A stretch of DNA of 64,000 nt from Trichomonas vaginalis G3 (Eukaryota > Parabasalia > Trichomonadida > Trichomonadidae): contig NC_067203.1 of NCBI RefSeq assembly GCF_026262505.1, forward strand, positions 17,248,392 through 17,312,391. The letters are read 5' to 3'. Within the stretch, counting starts at the first letter, position 1. Each line of letters opens with the position of its first letter. Below are positions 9,812 to 20,021 of this stretch, piece by piece. Position numbers and translations under genes: made by a program. Below the pieces are notes generated by a model, which did no database searches, was not told the DNA's origin, and saw nothing but the letters and a program-made list of their open reading frames with translations.

Positions 9812-10411
9812 TTAAAAAACAAAAGCTTCTCCATAGAAAATTTCATTTGAAAAATCAAATTCTTCAAAATCATTCCTTTTGGAATTATTCACATCCACAT
9901 CTGTACCTACAACTCCTTCATTGATATTTTTGTTTTGATATAGATTCATCGGAAATGCATCTAATTGAACAGGTATTGCAGGTGATTGTATGGATATTTG
10001 TTGGCATGGATTAAGCTTTACGCTACTTTCGCATATGGCCTCCTTTATTTTTTGGTGGCGACACAAAAGTTTGAACCTATTCTTTATCATTATAGGTGTT
10101 CTTCCATGTAAGTACTTCGATATTGCTGACCAATGATTTCCAACTTTTTGTTGCAGTTGAATTAGCATTTGATCTTCATCATGTGTCCATGCTTCTTTTT
10201 TGATATCTGGTGCAAATCGGATCATCCATCTTTCTCTACACTGGCGCCCTGTGCGTCCAGGTATAAATGTAGCAATAAAATCCCACCTATTAGATCCAAA
10301 CTTACCAACAGTTTCGAGTAACCTGGCGTCTTCTGGTTCTGTCCACTTCACTTTATATGTTCGACTAATATTATCTGGTGAATAAGCTGTATTGGGGATG
10401 ATTGAGGTCAT
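9812..10411 (-). CDS. R2R3-type Myb-like DNA-binding protein
   Basis: 199 aa from an ATG at 10409-10411. Two Myb repeats: R2 at residues 20-66 (KWTEPEDARLLETV, W at 43, PGRTGRQCRERW) and R3 at 72-118 (AWTHDEDQMLIQL, W at 94, MIKNRFKLLCR). The spacing of aromatic residues and the GRTGRQCRERW helix are as in classical Myb and in the gene at 3417-3923. The C-terminal third is Asn/Gln-rich and ends in an acidic FDFSNEIFYGEAFVF, resembling the acidic tail of the other Myb gene here. Expected to bind DNA in the nucleus; trichomonad relatives control genes such as the adhesin-type ap65-1. A TCACA initiator-like motif lies about 28 bases before the start. Target genes cannot be inferred. Confidence 0.87.
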   Translation of the reverse strand: MTSIIPNTAYSPDNISRTYKVKWTEPEDARLLETVGKFGSNRWDFIATFIPGRTGRQCRERWMIRFAPDIKKEAWTHDEDQMLIQLQQKVGNHWSAISKYLHGRTPIMIKNRFKLLCRHQKIKEAICESSVKLNPCQQISIQSPAIPVQLDAFPMNLYQNKNINEGVVGTDVDVNNSKRNDFEEFDFSNEIFYGEAFVF

Positions 10412-12059
10412 GGGAATAATTGTTATGCTTTGTGATATGTTTATCGGTTTTTTGTGCCATCATAAATTCCTCAATTCTATATTCAAAACTGACAATTATT
10501 GTAAAATGATATGTTAGAAATGCCATCAAAAATAGACGTTTGAATTTTCCGTCTTATCAATAATTCATGAATAGTGATTCTCCAATAGGGGAAAACTCAT
10601 TTTTTAGGCCAAAAAATGGCACCTGAGTATTTTGTTTCTGCTTTATCTGATCATCAAAATGGAATCGATCCACATTATTAGTATAAAACAATCATATACT
10701 AGGGACTAAAGAATATTATTGACGCAAAAATCCAATTATTCGATGTTCAACTCATCATATCTTGTATTAAAGTTGATACCTTTATTTTTTCGAAATATTA
10801 CAACAGTATCAACCTTACGTATTACCAATGAAAACCAAAGTACTATTTTGGCATAATAAATTTAAAATGATATTGAAACAGCAGATTGACTAGTAATTCT
10901 GATATAGTATTATGCATACTATAAAGTGATAAAATCCCGAATATCTTTGCTTAACTTCCGTTTGATCATGAGATACAGATCTAATGTTGCTTGTTATGTA
11001 ACAACAATCACTAACTGATAACATGACTATGATAAGAGATCTAAATGTGCAAGTTTAATACACATTTTATTCAGATTTATTGTCGAAATGTAAATCACAA
11101 TATATATCTTGAACTCACCTGTGAATAAAATCATGATATTTACTATGTTTTCTAAACATGTGAAACAAATCCTTAATTTGAACCAGAAATAATTTTAGAT
11201 TACTTACAATGGCTGGTTATCTATATAGAATTATATACTATATTTGATGTTAAAATATTAGTGATTTATAGTTTTAAAAATATGCTTCTTTTCTATATCA
11301 TTGAAAAATAATTATTTGATTCTGCGGTAGAATTGATATATCTTAGTAGAAAAATTATAGAATAACAAAAATGAAAAGGATTTATCTATTTGGAATATAA
11401 TAAAAATTGTTTTTTTCTCTCCAAAATTTAAATTTTCAAAATTTTTAACCTCATTTCTCCAAAAAAATTCGAGAATTGAAAAAAATGGAATCATTTTCTA
11501 GAAAATTGCTTAGGCATTTTCTAAAATGGAAAAAATTTGGAGAAATTCACCAAGGAGGACTTCATTCTAGATGTCCAAAACAAATGCTTTCAGTCAAAAA
11601 AGTCTCGAAAATTTTAAATATTGATATCGATTTTCATCAATCACTTAATATAGACTGTTTGCAGTAGATGTTATCGCATGTTATTAAAATCCAATATATT
11701 TGAACATACTATAAATCGTTTTTGAAACGAGTCAAAATTTCGGGCAATTTAACAATAATCCAACTATCAATACAAAGTTACCATTACCACAGTATCATTT
11801 TAAGAAGAAATGATTAATAAAATCTAAGGTCTAGCGATTTATTTACTCGATTCGAAAAATATATTTAATTATAAATCCTTATTTGTGCATATTTTATATA
11901 AGTTCGAATTTTGCAACGCTGTTTTATACATGTTGGACAAGCTTAGAACTTCCATATCACAAGAATAAAAATTTACTATATATACTACTAATATATGTTT
12001 CAATACCATTAATATCTTTACTACAAATGAAGTTATAAGCAATATTTATTTTTTAAAAA
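10412..12059. other. Spacer without a recognised gene
   Basis: About 1.6 kb of AT-rich DNA. Two short open frames around 11312-11667 have lysine/phenylalanine-rich, low-complexity translations and begin at non-ATG codons or lack any motif. No RNA gene or long repeat was seen. Confidence 0.5.
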
Positions 12060-12674
12060 ATGTCTGGAATGAATGATAAGATATCCATTCCTGAGACATC
12101 AAGTAAAGTTGCTCCTCCAATGAAAATTGATAAACAGCCAAGCTATGCTTCTAGCCCACCAACAGAATCTAAGGGTAACGAGATTAAAGATGAAATTCAA
12201 TCTTTGATCAGAGCCAAAAAATACATTGAGAACATATCTTCAATTACACGAGTACTTATTGACGATAGTGATGCAATTCCAGTTATTCAAAGTTTACTCA
12301 GACCATTAATTACAGGAATCGAGACAAATTATCCAAAATTAATTGCAGTATGCACCAAATTTTTTACTTATGTTACAGACAAGAGAAAGAAAGGTTCAAG
12401 AATTGCTTTCTCAACAGGTCCTGTACTACCAACAATGAAAGAATTTTCTGATTTTTGGGATCCATTCATTTCAGCAATCCATGATTTTTCACAGAGAAAA
12501 CAATTACCTCATACAAAAGAGATATCTGTTAGATTTCAAGGTATATCTCTCACATTAGATACAGTTCAGAAATATAATCTCGAAAGGAAACATCCAAGCG
12601 CTACAATTACTGCAACAATACAAAGTATGAAAGCATTATGCAACAGATTATCTAAAAGTTGCATGGCATTATAA
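12060..12674 (+). CDS. Unknown 204-aa protein
   Basis: ATG at 12060 follows a T/A-rich tract (TATTTTTTAAAAA), and the frame ends in a TAA at 12672. The first 45 residues are polar and likely disordered (many Ser, Pro, Lys). From about residue 45 the sequence is helical and well composed (EIQSLIRAKKYIENISS, PVIQSLLRPLITGIETNY, TMKEFSDFWDPFISAIHDF), ending in a Cys- and Leu-containing helix. There is no signal peptide or membrane segment. I do not recognise a family. It is well separated from both neighbours, so context says nothing about its job. The codon pattern and balanced amino acids make it a real gene in my view. Confidence 0.65.
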   Translation: MSGMNDKISIPETSSKVAPPMKIDKQPSYASSPPTESKGNEIKDEIQSLIRAKKYIENISSITRVLIDDSDAIPVIQSLLRPLITGIETNYPKLIAVCTKFFTYVTDKRKKGSRIAFSTGPVLPTMKEFSDFWDPFISAIHDFSQRKQLPHTKEISVRFQGISLTLDTVQKYNLERKHPSATITATIQSMKALCNRLSKSCMAL

Positions 12675-13077
12675 ATACACATTGACAACAATTCAGATTT
12701 CATTCGCATTATGCTCAAATATCATAGAAGTAATGAAACTAATTTACCCTCAATTTTTTACTTTTGCAACTCAATATGGAGATTTTTTTTCAAATTATAG
12801 AACTATTTGAAATACAATAGAGACCAACACTGATATGAAAGTATAGGATATCAAAGAACCTTTATAATGGTAATACTATGATGAACAAATGCTAAAATCT
12901 GACTCGGTTATAATCAAATTTTTGATCTCAGGGAAATTGAAAAATATTCTGAGATCAGCTTGAACATATTTTTCTCACTGGGTTCACATGTGTAATTGAC
13001 TTATAACACAATTTAATTATAATAAAAAGTTCTAATATAACAATTTATTATACAAACAAACAAAAAAATTATAATAT
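12675..13077. other. Spacer between convergent genes
   Basis: About 400 bases between the 3' ends of the 204-aa gene and the XPF-like gene. A-rich tracts near 13050-13075 may serve as 3' end signals for the leftward gene. Nothing else seen. Confidence 0.4.
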
Positions 13078-15249
13078 TTATTTAAGAGAGTTCTTCGCTT
13101 GTGAATGCAGCAAAGAGAAAAGTTTGATTCCAATTTGTGGGCCAAGAATCGTCATCAATTCGTCTTTCGGAAGGGAGAGCAATTCTCTGATATTTTTACA
13201 TCTGTGACATATTAGAGATACATGTTCTTTCGACAAGAAAGGAATGACACTCAAGAACCTAACAGCCTTTGAATCATCATTTATATTTGAACCATCATTT
13301 CCCATTTCCTGGGCCATTTCTAGTGATGGTTGGTCTTTTCCTCTTGATAACAAAAGTAATGTTTTCGCACATTCATTCGCGTTCCTTCCCCAAATGATTC
13401 TCAAGTTCGGAAAGACCCTTATTATTGTAGTGATCTTTGCCATGACAGAACCATTCTTATCCCTATCAGAAATAGCGTTAAATTGGTCGACATCGCCGAA
13501 TTCAAGCATCAACATTGGACTTTTATAATAATTGTGCATTCTTTGTATTTGTTGGAGCAATCGACCACTTTTCAAGGACTGTACAAGATCACTATATGCT
13601 TTGCGCTCTATGACAATGTCTTTAGTAAGGACATAATCGCCAACGGTGATGACACTAGGAGTAATTTTAAATCCGGCTTTGAGTAATGCGAGAGGCATAG
13701 CGGATCTGAACTCTCTATCATCAACAACAATTTCTCTGTTAGTAACAACAAATGGTTCGAGCGGAGTTTTAGAAATTGTCGACAATTTTGAAATTAATTT
13801 TGTAAAGATCTGGTTTTCGTTTTCTATTGAGGTCTCCATGGCTGTCATTTCATTGGCTTCATCATAACATAATGCATAGCCTGTAACGTTCTTAGATGCA
13901 CGAGTATTGTAAATTTCCAGTCTTCTGACGGACAAAAGTGTTACATCCCAGAAGATAACAAAGTCTGGATCGAAAGTATCGAAGATATCTGCTTGTGCAT
14001 GCATTTCTTGCAACATAATAATCGGAGCTGTCAAAACTCCAAAAACTTCTGGGTCAAGAAGTGGTTCTTCGTCATCTACATCGAGTATAGAATGAACTGA
14101 TCCTGCAACATCTTTAGAATCCGTTGCAGGAATGAAAGATGATAAATATTGTGCAATCATTGCAACAGTTGCTGTTCCTTCTGCAAGAATAAGGACTCTT
14201 TTGTTCTTAGGAATGTTTTCTAGTATGTTAACAATGTACTGGAGCTTTGGAGAAGGTAATGAATCTGTTGAATACTTCTTTGCAGCTTCGTATAAGGGAT
14301 TTACCTCTGCAAAACCAGCCCATATTTGAGGATTTAGCGGATTTGGTCGATGAGAATCCAGAAATTCGTAAAATGCTTCAGGAGGGTAATGAATTAATGC
14401 AAAAAATGCATTTCTGAAGAACATGAGGCCAGAAAGAATTTCCTGGTGAGTATCAGTAGTACATCTTTGCTCAAGAATGCGGCGTGGTAAAGATAATGAA
14501 TCAATAGGAGAAACATTGAGTTGACGACCATATTCACTGATGAATTGTTTATGAAGAAGTGATAGGAAGTCAAATGTTCGCGCAAATTCAGGACTTACGA
14601 CAGGAACAAACTTATCTGAATGTTTTTTCTTTGGAGAAGCTCTTTCTGGATGTATTGATATATGAACGATTTGTATTTTACACGGGTTGATGGAATTCTT
14701 GACAGTTTCTTCAAAACGAGGTGAAAAATATACAAATCTGATCCATAACAAATCCATGACTGAAGATAGTTCTGTAAACTCGGCTGGACGCTCTGAAAAT
14801 GCTTTAATAAAGCCTTTGGGATGATGTGATTTGTAATATGCGATACACGTTTGAAGACTAGGATCTCTTAAAATACTTTCTGCATTGTATATAATAATTC
14901 CTTCTATTTTAGTCGGATCTATAGTTTCTAGTAGGAAATCTTTCGCTAGAATTCCAGGACTATGGAAGTAAACGTTATTTGCAGCATATGCCTGGTCTCT
15001 TTCTTTTTTACCGACCGCTTTCTCGATATCTTTGGGTAAAAACTCAATACCACAATCGGCACATTCCCAAATTATTTTGTATTTTGCGTTTTCAGGACAT
15101 CCGAAAACAAATACGAATTTGCTTTCTTGAGAATACTTAACAACTAGTTGTTTCACAATCTCTATTGTATCCATGCCCTTTCCACAGAGTACAAGTCCAC
15201 TCTCTTGTTCTAAGAGTGTGTCCCAAATCTGCTTCTGGTAAGTCAGCAT
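13078..15249 (-). CDS. XPF: XPF/Rad1-type structure-specific endonuclease
   Basis: 723 aa from an ATG at 15247-15249. The C-terminal third holds an ERCC4-type nuclease domain: VVDDREF from about residue 508, then VGDYVLTKDIVIERK with the ERKxxxD signature at 548-554, followed by the usual RLLQQIQRM and LMLEFG elements. After about residue 660 a helix-hairpin-helix region is visible (VIPFLSKEHVSLI, then ILGPQIGIKLFSLL). The N-terminal two thirds corresponds to the degenerate helicase-like part of XPF. The protein is shorter than human XPF (about 900 aa) or yeast Rad1, mainly through shorter linkers. In this family the partner is ERCC1/Rad10, and the enzyme cuts the 5' side of bubbles in nucleotide excision repair and acts in recombination. 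Nuclear location is inferred. A TCATA initiator-like motif lies about 25 bases before the start. Confidence 0.9.
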   Translation of the reverse strand: MLTYQKQIWDTLLEQESGLVLCGKGMDTIEIVKQLVVKYSQESKFVFVFGCPENAKYKIIWECADCGIEFLPKDIEKAVGKKERDQAYAANNVYFHSPGILAKDFLLETIDPTKIEGIIIYNAESILRDPSLQTCIAYYKSHHPKGFIKAFSERPAEFTELSSVMDLLWIRFVYFSPRFEETVKNSINPCKIQIVHISIHPERASPKKKHSDKFVPVVSPEFARTFDFLSLLHKQFISEYGRQLNVSPIDSLSLPRRILEQRCTTDTHQEILSGLMFFRNAFFALIHYPPEAFYEFLDSHRPNPLNPQIWAGFAEVNPLYEAAKKYSTDSLPSPKLQYIVNILENIPKNKRVLILAEGTATVAMIAQYLSSFIPATDSKDVAGSVHSILDVDDEEPLLDPEVFGVLTAPIIMLQEMHAQADIFDTFDPDFVIFWDVTLLSVRRLEIYNTRASKNVTGYALCYDEANEMTAMETSIENENQIFTKLISKLSTISKTPLEPFVVTNREIVVDDREFRSAMPLALLKAGFKITPSVITVGDYVLTKDIVIERKAYSDLVQSLKSGRLLQQIQRMHNYYKSPMLMLEFGDVDQFNAISDRDKNGSVMAKITTIIRVFPNLRIIWGRNANECAKTLLLLSRGKDQPSLEMAQEMGNDGSNINDDSKAVRFLSVIPFLSKEHVSLICHRCKNIRELLSLPKDELMTILGPQIGIKLFSLLHSQAKNSLK

Positions 15250-16120
15250 GATTTTTGACTAATTTTTTTTATGAAGAGAAGAAATGAAATCCAATATCAT
15301 ATCATTACAAAAACAAAATGATATAAATTATCAATAAAATTATTTTGGATTCAAATTTGCATTTACAAGAGTTAGAGCCAATCAACCAAAGAGAGTAGTG
15401 ATTGTACATCAATTGAGCATTCCTGACTATCATTGTCAGAAAAGAATAGAATGTCTTGAAAAATGAGTTTAATCACAAAGAATTAATAAACCAATGTTCC
15501 CACTGTTGTGGCTTTGGATCATACTTTGTCAAGTATTCTTTGTCCTTGCATCAAAATGTGTATTTTTAATATAATGAAAGAGCATGATAAATTCTATCAC
15601 TAGTAGACATTTGTGTTCAGATTATGGAACTCCAAATATAGAGGTCGTCTATTTCTTTGGTGATTTCATTCGCAACGTTTAAAATCCCTTAAAATACAGA
15701 TATCAATGATTTAATCATATAGTAAAAAAATATTCCGAATAATATATCTATTAACTATTGATTTTAATGTTTCGCATATAGGTACTACGAATTAACATAG
15801 CTTAAACACATACACGCCTGCTTTATAACATTATTTACTCTATTGCAGAGATCATATATAATTTTTTATGATAAATATAAGGTCTTTTGCTTGATTTAAG
15901 ATTCTTTATAAAAAGAATTTGCTTATTCTTTAGAAGATTTTAATCTGAGCTTAATTTTGGCCTCAAAATTTGCTGAAGTAGTTCGATCAGAGTCGAATCC
16001 GAAAATAAAAATGAATTTTTATCCAGTAATAATATGCAATCAAATTTCAAATTTTCAACCAAAACCACGAAGTATCTGAAATTGAGAGCATTCAAAATTG
16101 TGTCATTGTCAAAATAAATC
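15250..16120. other. Divergent spacer
   Basis: About 870 bases between the divergent XPF-like and BspA-like genes. It must carry both promoters. Initiator-like motifs lie at its two ends. No other gene or repeat seen. Confidence 0.4.
16103..16107 (+). promoter_or_regulatory. Initiator-like TCATT upstream of BspA-like gene
   Basis: TCATT fits the trichomonad initiator TCA(Y)(W); its A lies 16 bases before the ATG at 16121, the usual distance for trichomonad genes with very short leaders. Confidence 0.4.
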
Positions 16121-17260
16121 ATGTTACTTTTCATACTATTGTTATCATCTTTAGACGAGATTACCACAATTTCAAGCCTTGAAGACAATCTAAAGATTTA
16201 TAAAGTGCCAGAATCCATTACCGAAATCACTGCCAATTTCGAAGGATCAACAAATACCCTTCAACAAATCGATTTTCTCGGCAAAAAAGTTAAAAAATTA
16301 TCACCACACATATTTATGAATTGCTATCTTTTAAATTCGATCAATTTAGAGAATTGTGCAAAATTAAAAATGATTCCCGAACATGCGTTTTGCAATTGTT
16401 CCTCACTTAAATCTATTAAACTTCCAACGAATACCAGAACAATTGCAAGATGTGCATTTTTCAACTGCACAAGTCTGATGAAAATAATTTTTCCTCAAGA
16501 TTCACAACTAGAATACATTATGAATGACTGTTTCTCATACACAAGCATTGTTAGCTTCACAATCCCCTTTAAAGTTAAGTCGATTGCAGAAAGATCTTTT
16601 AGATGGTGCACAAAACTCAGAACTTTTCAAATCGATGATAACAAATACTTTTCATTCGAAAATTCGTGCTTAATTCTCAAACAAATATCCACAATTCTTA
16701 CACATGCTCATGCAGATCCAAATCCTATTGTAACTATACCTGAAAATGTATGCGGAATATACGGATACGCATTTGCTGGTTCGAACACCGAAGGGTTCGT
16801 TTTTTATAATACCGCTATTCAATTTTACAGACAATGTTTTATTGATATGCCAAAAATCCAGCATGCCGATCTCTCAGGTGCAAATAGTTTTCTTATAGGA
16901 TCAAATATATTTGAGAATTGTACCGAATTGATAACTTGTATTCTTCCCAAAACTCAAACTTATATGTCGGCAGGAATTTTCCTAAATTGCTCTAAATTAG
17001 AAAATGTTACACTAGGAAGGATATGCACATCCATTGGAGCTGATATGTTCACAAATTGCACAAGATTAAAATATGTAACTTGCACAAGGATGATTTGGAA
17101 ACAAATTCAAGAGAACTATAACTGGACAACTATGGTTCCAACTATTTATCCAGATATATTAGTTAGAATCATCGATATCACAAATTATAAATGCATAGCT
17201 CCATTTCATTGCATAAGGGATGAAGATTATCTACTTAAAAACCACAAGAAAATAGCATAA
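16121..17260 (+). CDS. BspA-like leucine-rich repeat protein
   Basis: 379 aa from an ATG at 16121. It begins with a short hydrophobic segment (MLLFILLLSSL) that may be a signal peptide. From about residue 35 it carries TpLRR/BspA-type repeats of about 23 residues with the pattern I-x-x-x-A-F-x-N-C-x-x-L-x-x-I-x-L-P: for example IPEHAFCNCSSLKSIKLP, IARCAFFNCTSLMKIIFP, IAERSFRWCTKLRTF, IGSNIFENCTELITCILP, IGADMFTNCTRLKYVTC. Trichomonads have hundreds of such proteins, many exposed at the surface and thought to bind host or bacterial ligands. There is no C-terminal transmembrane helix, so this one is either secreted or retained by other means. The signal peptide is short, so cytoplasmic residence cannot be excluded. 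The start is supported by the initiator-like motif at 16103-16107. Confidence 0.85.
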   Translation: MLLFILLLSSLDEITTISSLEDNLKIYKVPESITEITANFEGSTNTLQQIDFLGKKVKKLSPHIFMNCYLLNSINLENCAKLKMIPEHAFCNCSSLKSIKLPTNTRTIARCAFFNCTSLMKIIFPQDSQLEYIMNDCFSYTSIVSFTIPFKVKSIAERSFRWCTKLRTFQIDDNKYFSFENSCLILKQISTILTHAHADPNPIVTIPENVCGIYGYAFAGSNTEGFVFYNTAIQFYRQCFIDMPKIQHADLSGANSFLIGSNIFENCTELITCILPKTQTYMSAGIFLNCSKLENVTLGRICTSIGADMFTNCTRLKYVTCTRMIWKQIQENYNWTTMVPTIYPDILVRIIDITNYKCIAPFHCIRDEDYLLKNHKKIA

Positions 17261-17687
17261 TATACTCTAATTGTCTTGTAATGTAAATAATAAAATAGAT
17301 GTTTTTATATTTTAATAATTTTCAATTTTTAAACTGGTTTGGACTTAAGGAACATTTTACAATCAAAATGTTGAACTGATTAAAAAGAATATTCCTCGGG
17401 ATAATTAAAATCAGAAACCAGGCTTTAGTAATTATGTGGAGCATATACAACTTCATACTTCTCCAATTAAATCTTTTTAAGTATCGTCTCGAAGTGCAGA
17501 AATATGAAGGACGATACAGACCGTTTGGTCTGTGAGAAGCCTTAAAATAGGATTAAAATTAAGTCATAAAAAATATAAAAATGAGAACCTAATTTATCGT
17601 AGATTAATAATTTCCCAAAGTCTTCGATTAATAATCCCCAAAGGCTTCGCACCGATAGAATTAATTGAAAACGCAAGTTTTTCAAAA
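17261..17687. other. Spacer, nothing recognised
   Basis: About 430 bases between the BspA-like gene and the next start. The coiled-coil frame downstream is open leftward to 17532, but only from a GTG, and that extension reads as basic low-complexity sequence, so I treat it as 5' flank. Confidence 0.4.
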
Positions 17688-18146
17688 ATGGGAATTGTAC
17701 CTAGTGCTGAAGAAAGTCAAAATATTGATGAAAAGATTGAAAGGCCTTCAACATCATCAGTACGGCCAATAGATTCTGGTTTGATTGGTCAGCAATTGGA
17801 ATATTGCGAAGAACAAAGAATGAAAGCCGAAGATATTATGGATCAATACTTTAATCAAGTTCAATTTTCGGAACTAACAGATAATCCATTAATTGGAACA
17901 TATATTAAAGACTTGATTACTGAAATTATAAATTTACAAAATGATATAGAAAAAGAAAGCAAACTTCGATCAGAAGGAAAACCATCAAATTCACAAGAAA
18001 ATAATAATGATCGCGCTCAAGAGCATAAAAAGAATCTCCAAAGTATAGAACCATTAACAAAAACTCTCAACAGTCTACTGAAAGAAAGAGATGAACTTAT
18101 AGAAAAGAATAGAACATTACAGCAGATTGTTAAACTAGAAATTTAA
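17688..18146 (+). CDS. Small coiled-coil protein, unknown
   Basis: 152 aa from the first in-frame ATG at 17688 (MGIVPSAEES). After a disordered N-terminus rich in Glu, Ser and Pro, residues 38-75 (QQLEYCEEQRMKAEDIMDQY, then NPLIGTYIKDLITEIINL) and 115-152 (SLLKERDELIEKNRTLQQIV) have heptad patterns typical of coiled coils, with a charged disordered linker between. No catalytic motif. It may be a subunit of a larger cytoskeletal or tethering complex, but nothing in the context shows which. It ends at a TAA and is followed at 18395 by the convergent membrane-protein gene. Confidence 0.6.
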   Translation: MGIVPSAEESQNIDEKIERPSTSSVRPIDSGLIGQQLEYCEEQRMKAEDIMDQYFNQVQFSELTDNPLIGTYIKDLITEIINLQNDIEKESKLRSEGKPSNSQENNNDRAQEHKKNLQSIEPLTKTLNSLLKERDELIEKNRTLQQIVKLEI

Positions 18147-18394
18147 TTTCATATTTTTATATCCAAAATTAACTATCTATTTTTTTATAGATGTGCTTGT
18201 TTGTATTTGTAAAAATTATTTATATTTTGAAATTTAAAGATCAAATAACGATTTTGAATTTTTATTTGAAAATAATCAAATTTTAATCTTCATTGATGCA
18301 TATTATCGATATTTATATTAATTCGTAATAGAGAAAATGTTCAGAAATGTTAACAAACTAATTTTATTTTTTATTTTACATAAATGATATAAAA

Positions 18395-19432
18395 TCATTC
18401 TGCCTTATTTCCAAAAAGATTAAGATTGAATGATTCCAATAGTAAATTGACAAAACTAATAATTCTTATTATTAATATTAAAATTTCAATTAAAAAAAGG
18501 CCAAACCAATACTTTGGGAAGATGGATCCATCTTCGACAACATTGGCAAGTATTGCTCCTGCCCATGGGATGACTAAATCAAGATAAATTTCACTTGGTT
18601 TAGAATAATCAACCATTTGTGAAATGCATAGTCTTATATTGATGTAGGTCACCATTATTAAGAAATCAAGTCTATAAAAAAGATTTGAAATAATATCTTC
18701 TTTTCTTATAAAATAAGGTAAAGCAAACACAATAACATTGACAAATATAGGATATGATGTAAGAAGAAATCGTTTTCTCGTAATACTGCTTCTAATTACA
18801 CTGGGCATCAATTCACCCAAAACTGTAACGAAAATTAACGTAGTATGGAGTAGTAAAGCAAATACCAGTAGTTTCTGAATTGAAAAAAAGCTTGTGATAG
18901 GATAAATAAGTATTAAAAATCCGAAAATATAATTGAAATCTGATGATAAGAGTGTATATATTCTTTTGATGAAGTTTCTTAACAGAATGAATGAAAATCC
19001 GAGTAATGGTATTGTTGTAATTAATACATTCATTAAATATTTATCACATTTTACTAAATTCAAATAAATTCGTGAAACAAGAGTGAATTGAACAATTTGG
19101 TATGTTGTGTCAAGGAAAATCAGTAGTGCTGTATAGTCTTTCTTATTGAGTAATTGCTTCATCGTAATATCATTTAATAGTTGAAAGAAAATTGTAAATA
19201 TTGAACTTAAAATAGCAATAATGAATCGCAGAACCTTTGATTCTAAGTATATTGTAAGTAAATAGTTGAACGTTGATAAAATTAAACTAAAAATAAACCA
19301 AGCTGATGGATTAACGATAAAATTTGTAGAAGATGTGATTTGCATTATCATGTCAGATCCTCTGATTGAATATTTTGGATCTTCCACCTTTAACTTTTTG
19401 GTGGCCACTATCGCTGAAATATCTAAGGGCAT
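18395..19432 (-). CDS. Multi-span membrane protein, CDP-alcohol phosphotransferase relative lacking the catalytic signature
   Basis: 345 aa from an ATG at 19430-19432, with about nine hydrophobic spans. Its landmarks line up in order with choline/ethanolamine phosphotransferases (CEPT1/EPT1): PKYSIRGSD near residue 20 resembles the family N-terminal KYS(G/A)VD; [23 protein letters not shown] resembles [36 protein letters not shown] at about 82-96 sits where the family has [24 protein letters not shown] follows where ELFDHGCD is expected; and [10 protein letters not shown] with PWAGAILAN mirrors RLIVCQM with a Leu/Pro-rich helix near the C-terminus. The catalytic Asp pattern DG(x)2AR(x)8G(x)3D(x)3D is not present, so enzyme activity is doubtful. 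A regulatory or degenerate paralogue in the endoplasmic reticulum is possible. The family link is by-eye inference; the membrane topology is clear. Confidence 0.6.
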   Translation of the reverse strand: [345 protein letters not shown]

Positions 19433-20021
19433 AATGATTCTATATTGAAATCAAAATTGATATAAATTTATGAATGATTCAATAATAATTAATACAAAAT
19501 GAAAAATACGTCAAATTTCAAAAATTTTCATTCGATTTCGTGATTATAGCTAAATAATGCATTGATACATGTAACAATTACGGAAACAATGACTTGACCT
19601 AAGCATACCGGTTTGGGTAATACTTTTGGAAACTTTTTCGAGAAATTTGAACCTAGAATTTGTACAAAACAAAGATGTTAACTATATAAACGTTTCATTA
19701 ACTTGCATATATCTTGTTCTATATAGTAAGGTTGAACAATCTTATAGTATAATAGGAAATCCATTAAATCTTTTAATTGACATCGAGAAGAGATACAATT
19801 ATAATGTTAATAAGTAATAATCACGGGAGATTAAAATATTATAGCTGATTTTCTATACGGAATGAACTTATGTAAAAAAGTGTTAAAAAGTTTACATATC
19901 GTTGCGGTGATCCCTCAAGTTAGATTATTTATATAATCTTCTATTTTGAATTGAAGAAATCAAATACTTATCAATAATCCATTTTTGAAATTAAAATTCA
20001 AAACGTACGTTATTTTTTCTT
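19433..20021. other. Divergent spacer
   Basis: About 590 bases between the divergent membrane-protein gene and the interrupted gene at 20022. One short open frame (19626-19817) is low in complexity and has no motif. Nothing else seen. Confidence 0.4.

Noticed and set aside
13244-14329. Plus-strand frames opposite the XPF-like gene
   Set aside because: They are antisense shadows of a clear nuclease gene.
17532-17687. N-terminal extension of the coiled-coil gene from 17532
   Set aside because: It starts with GTG and reads as basic low-complexity sequence; the first ATG is at 17688.
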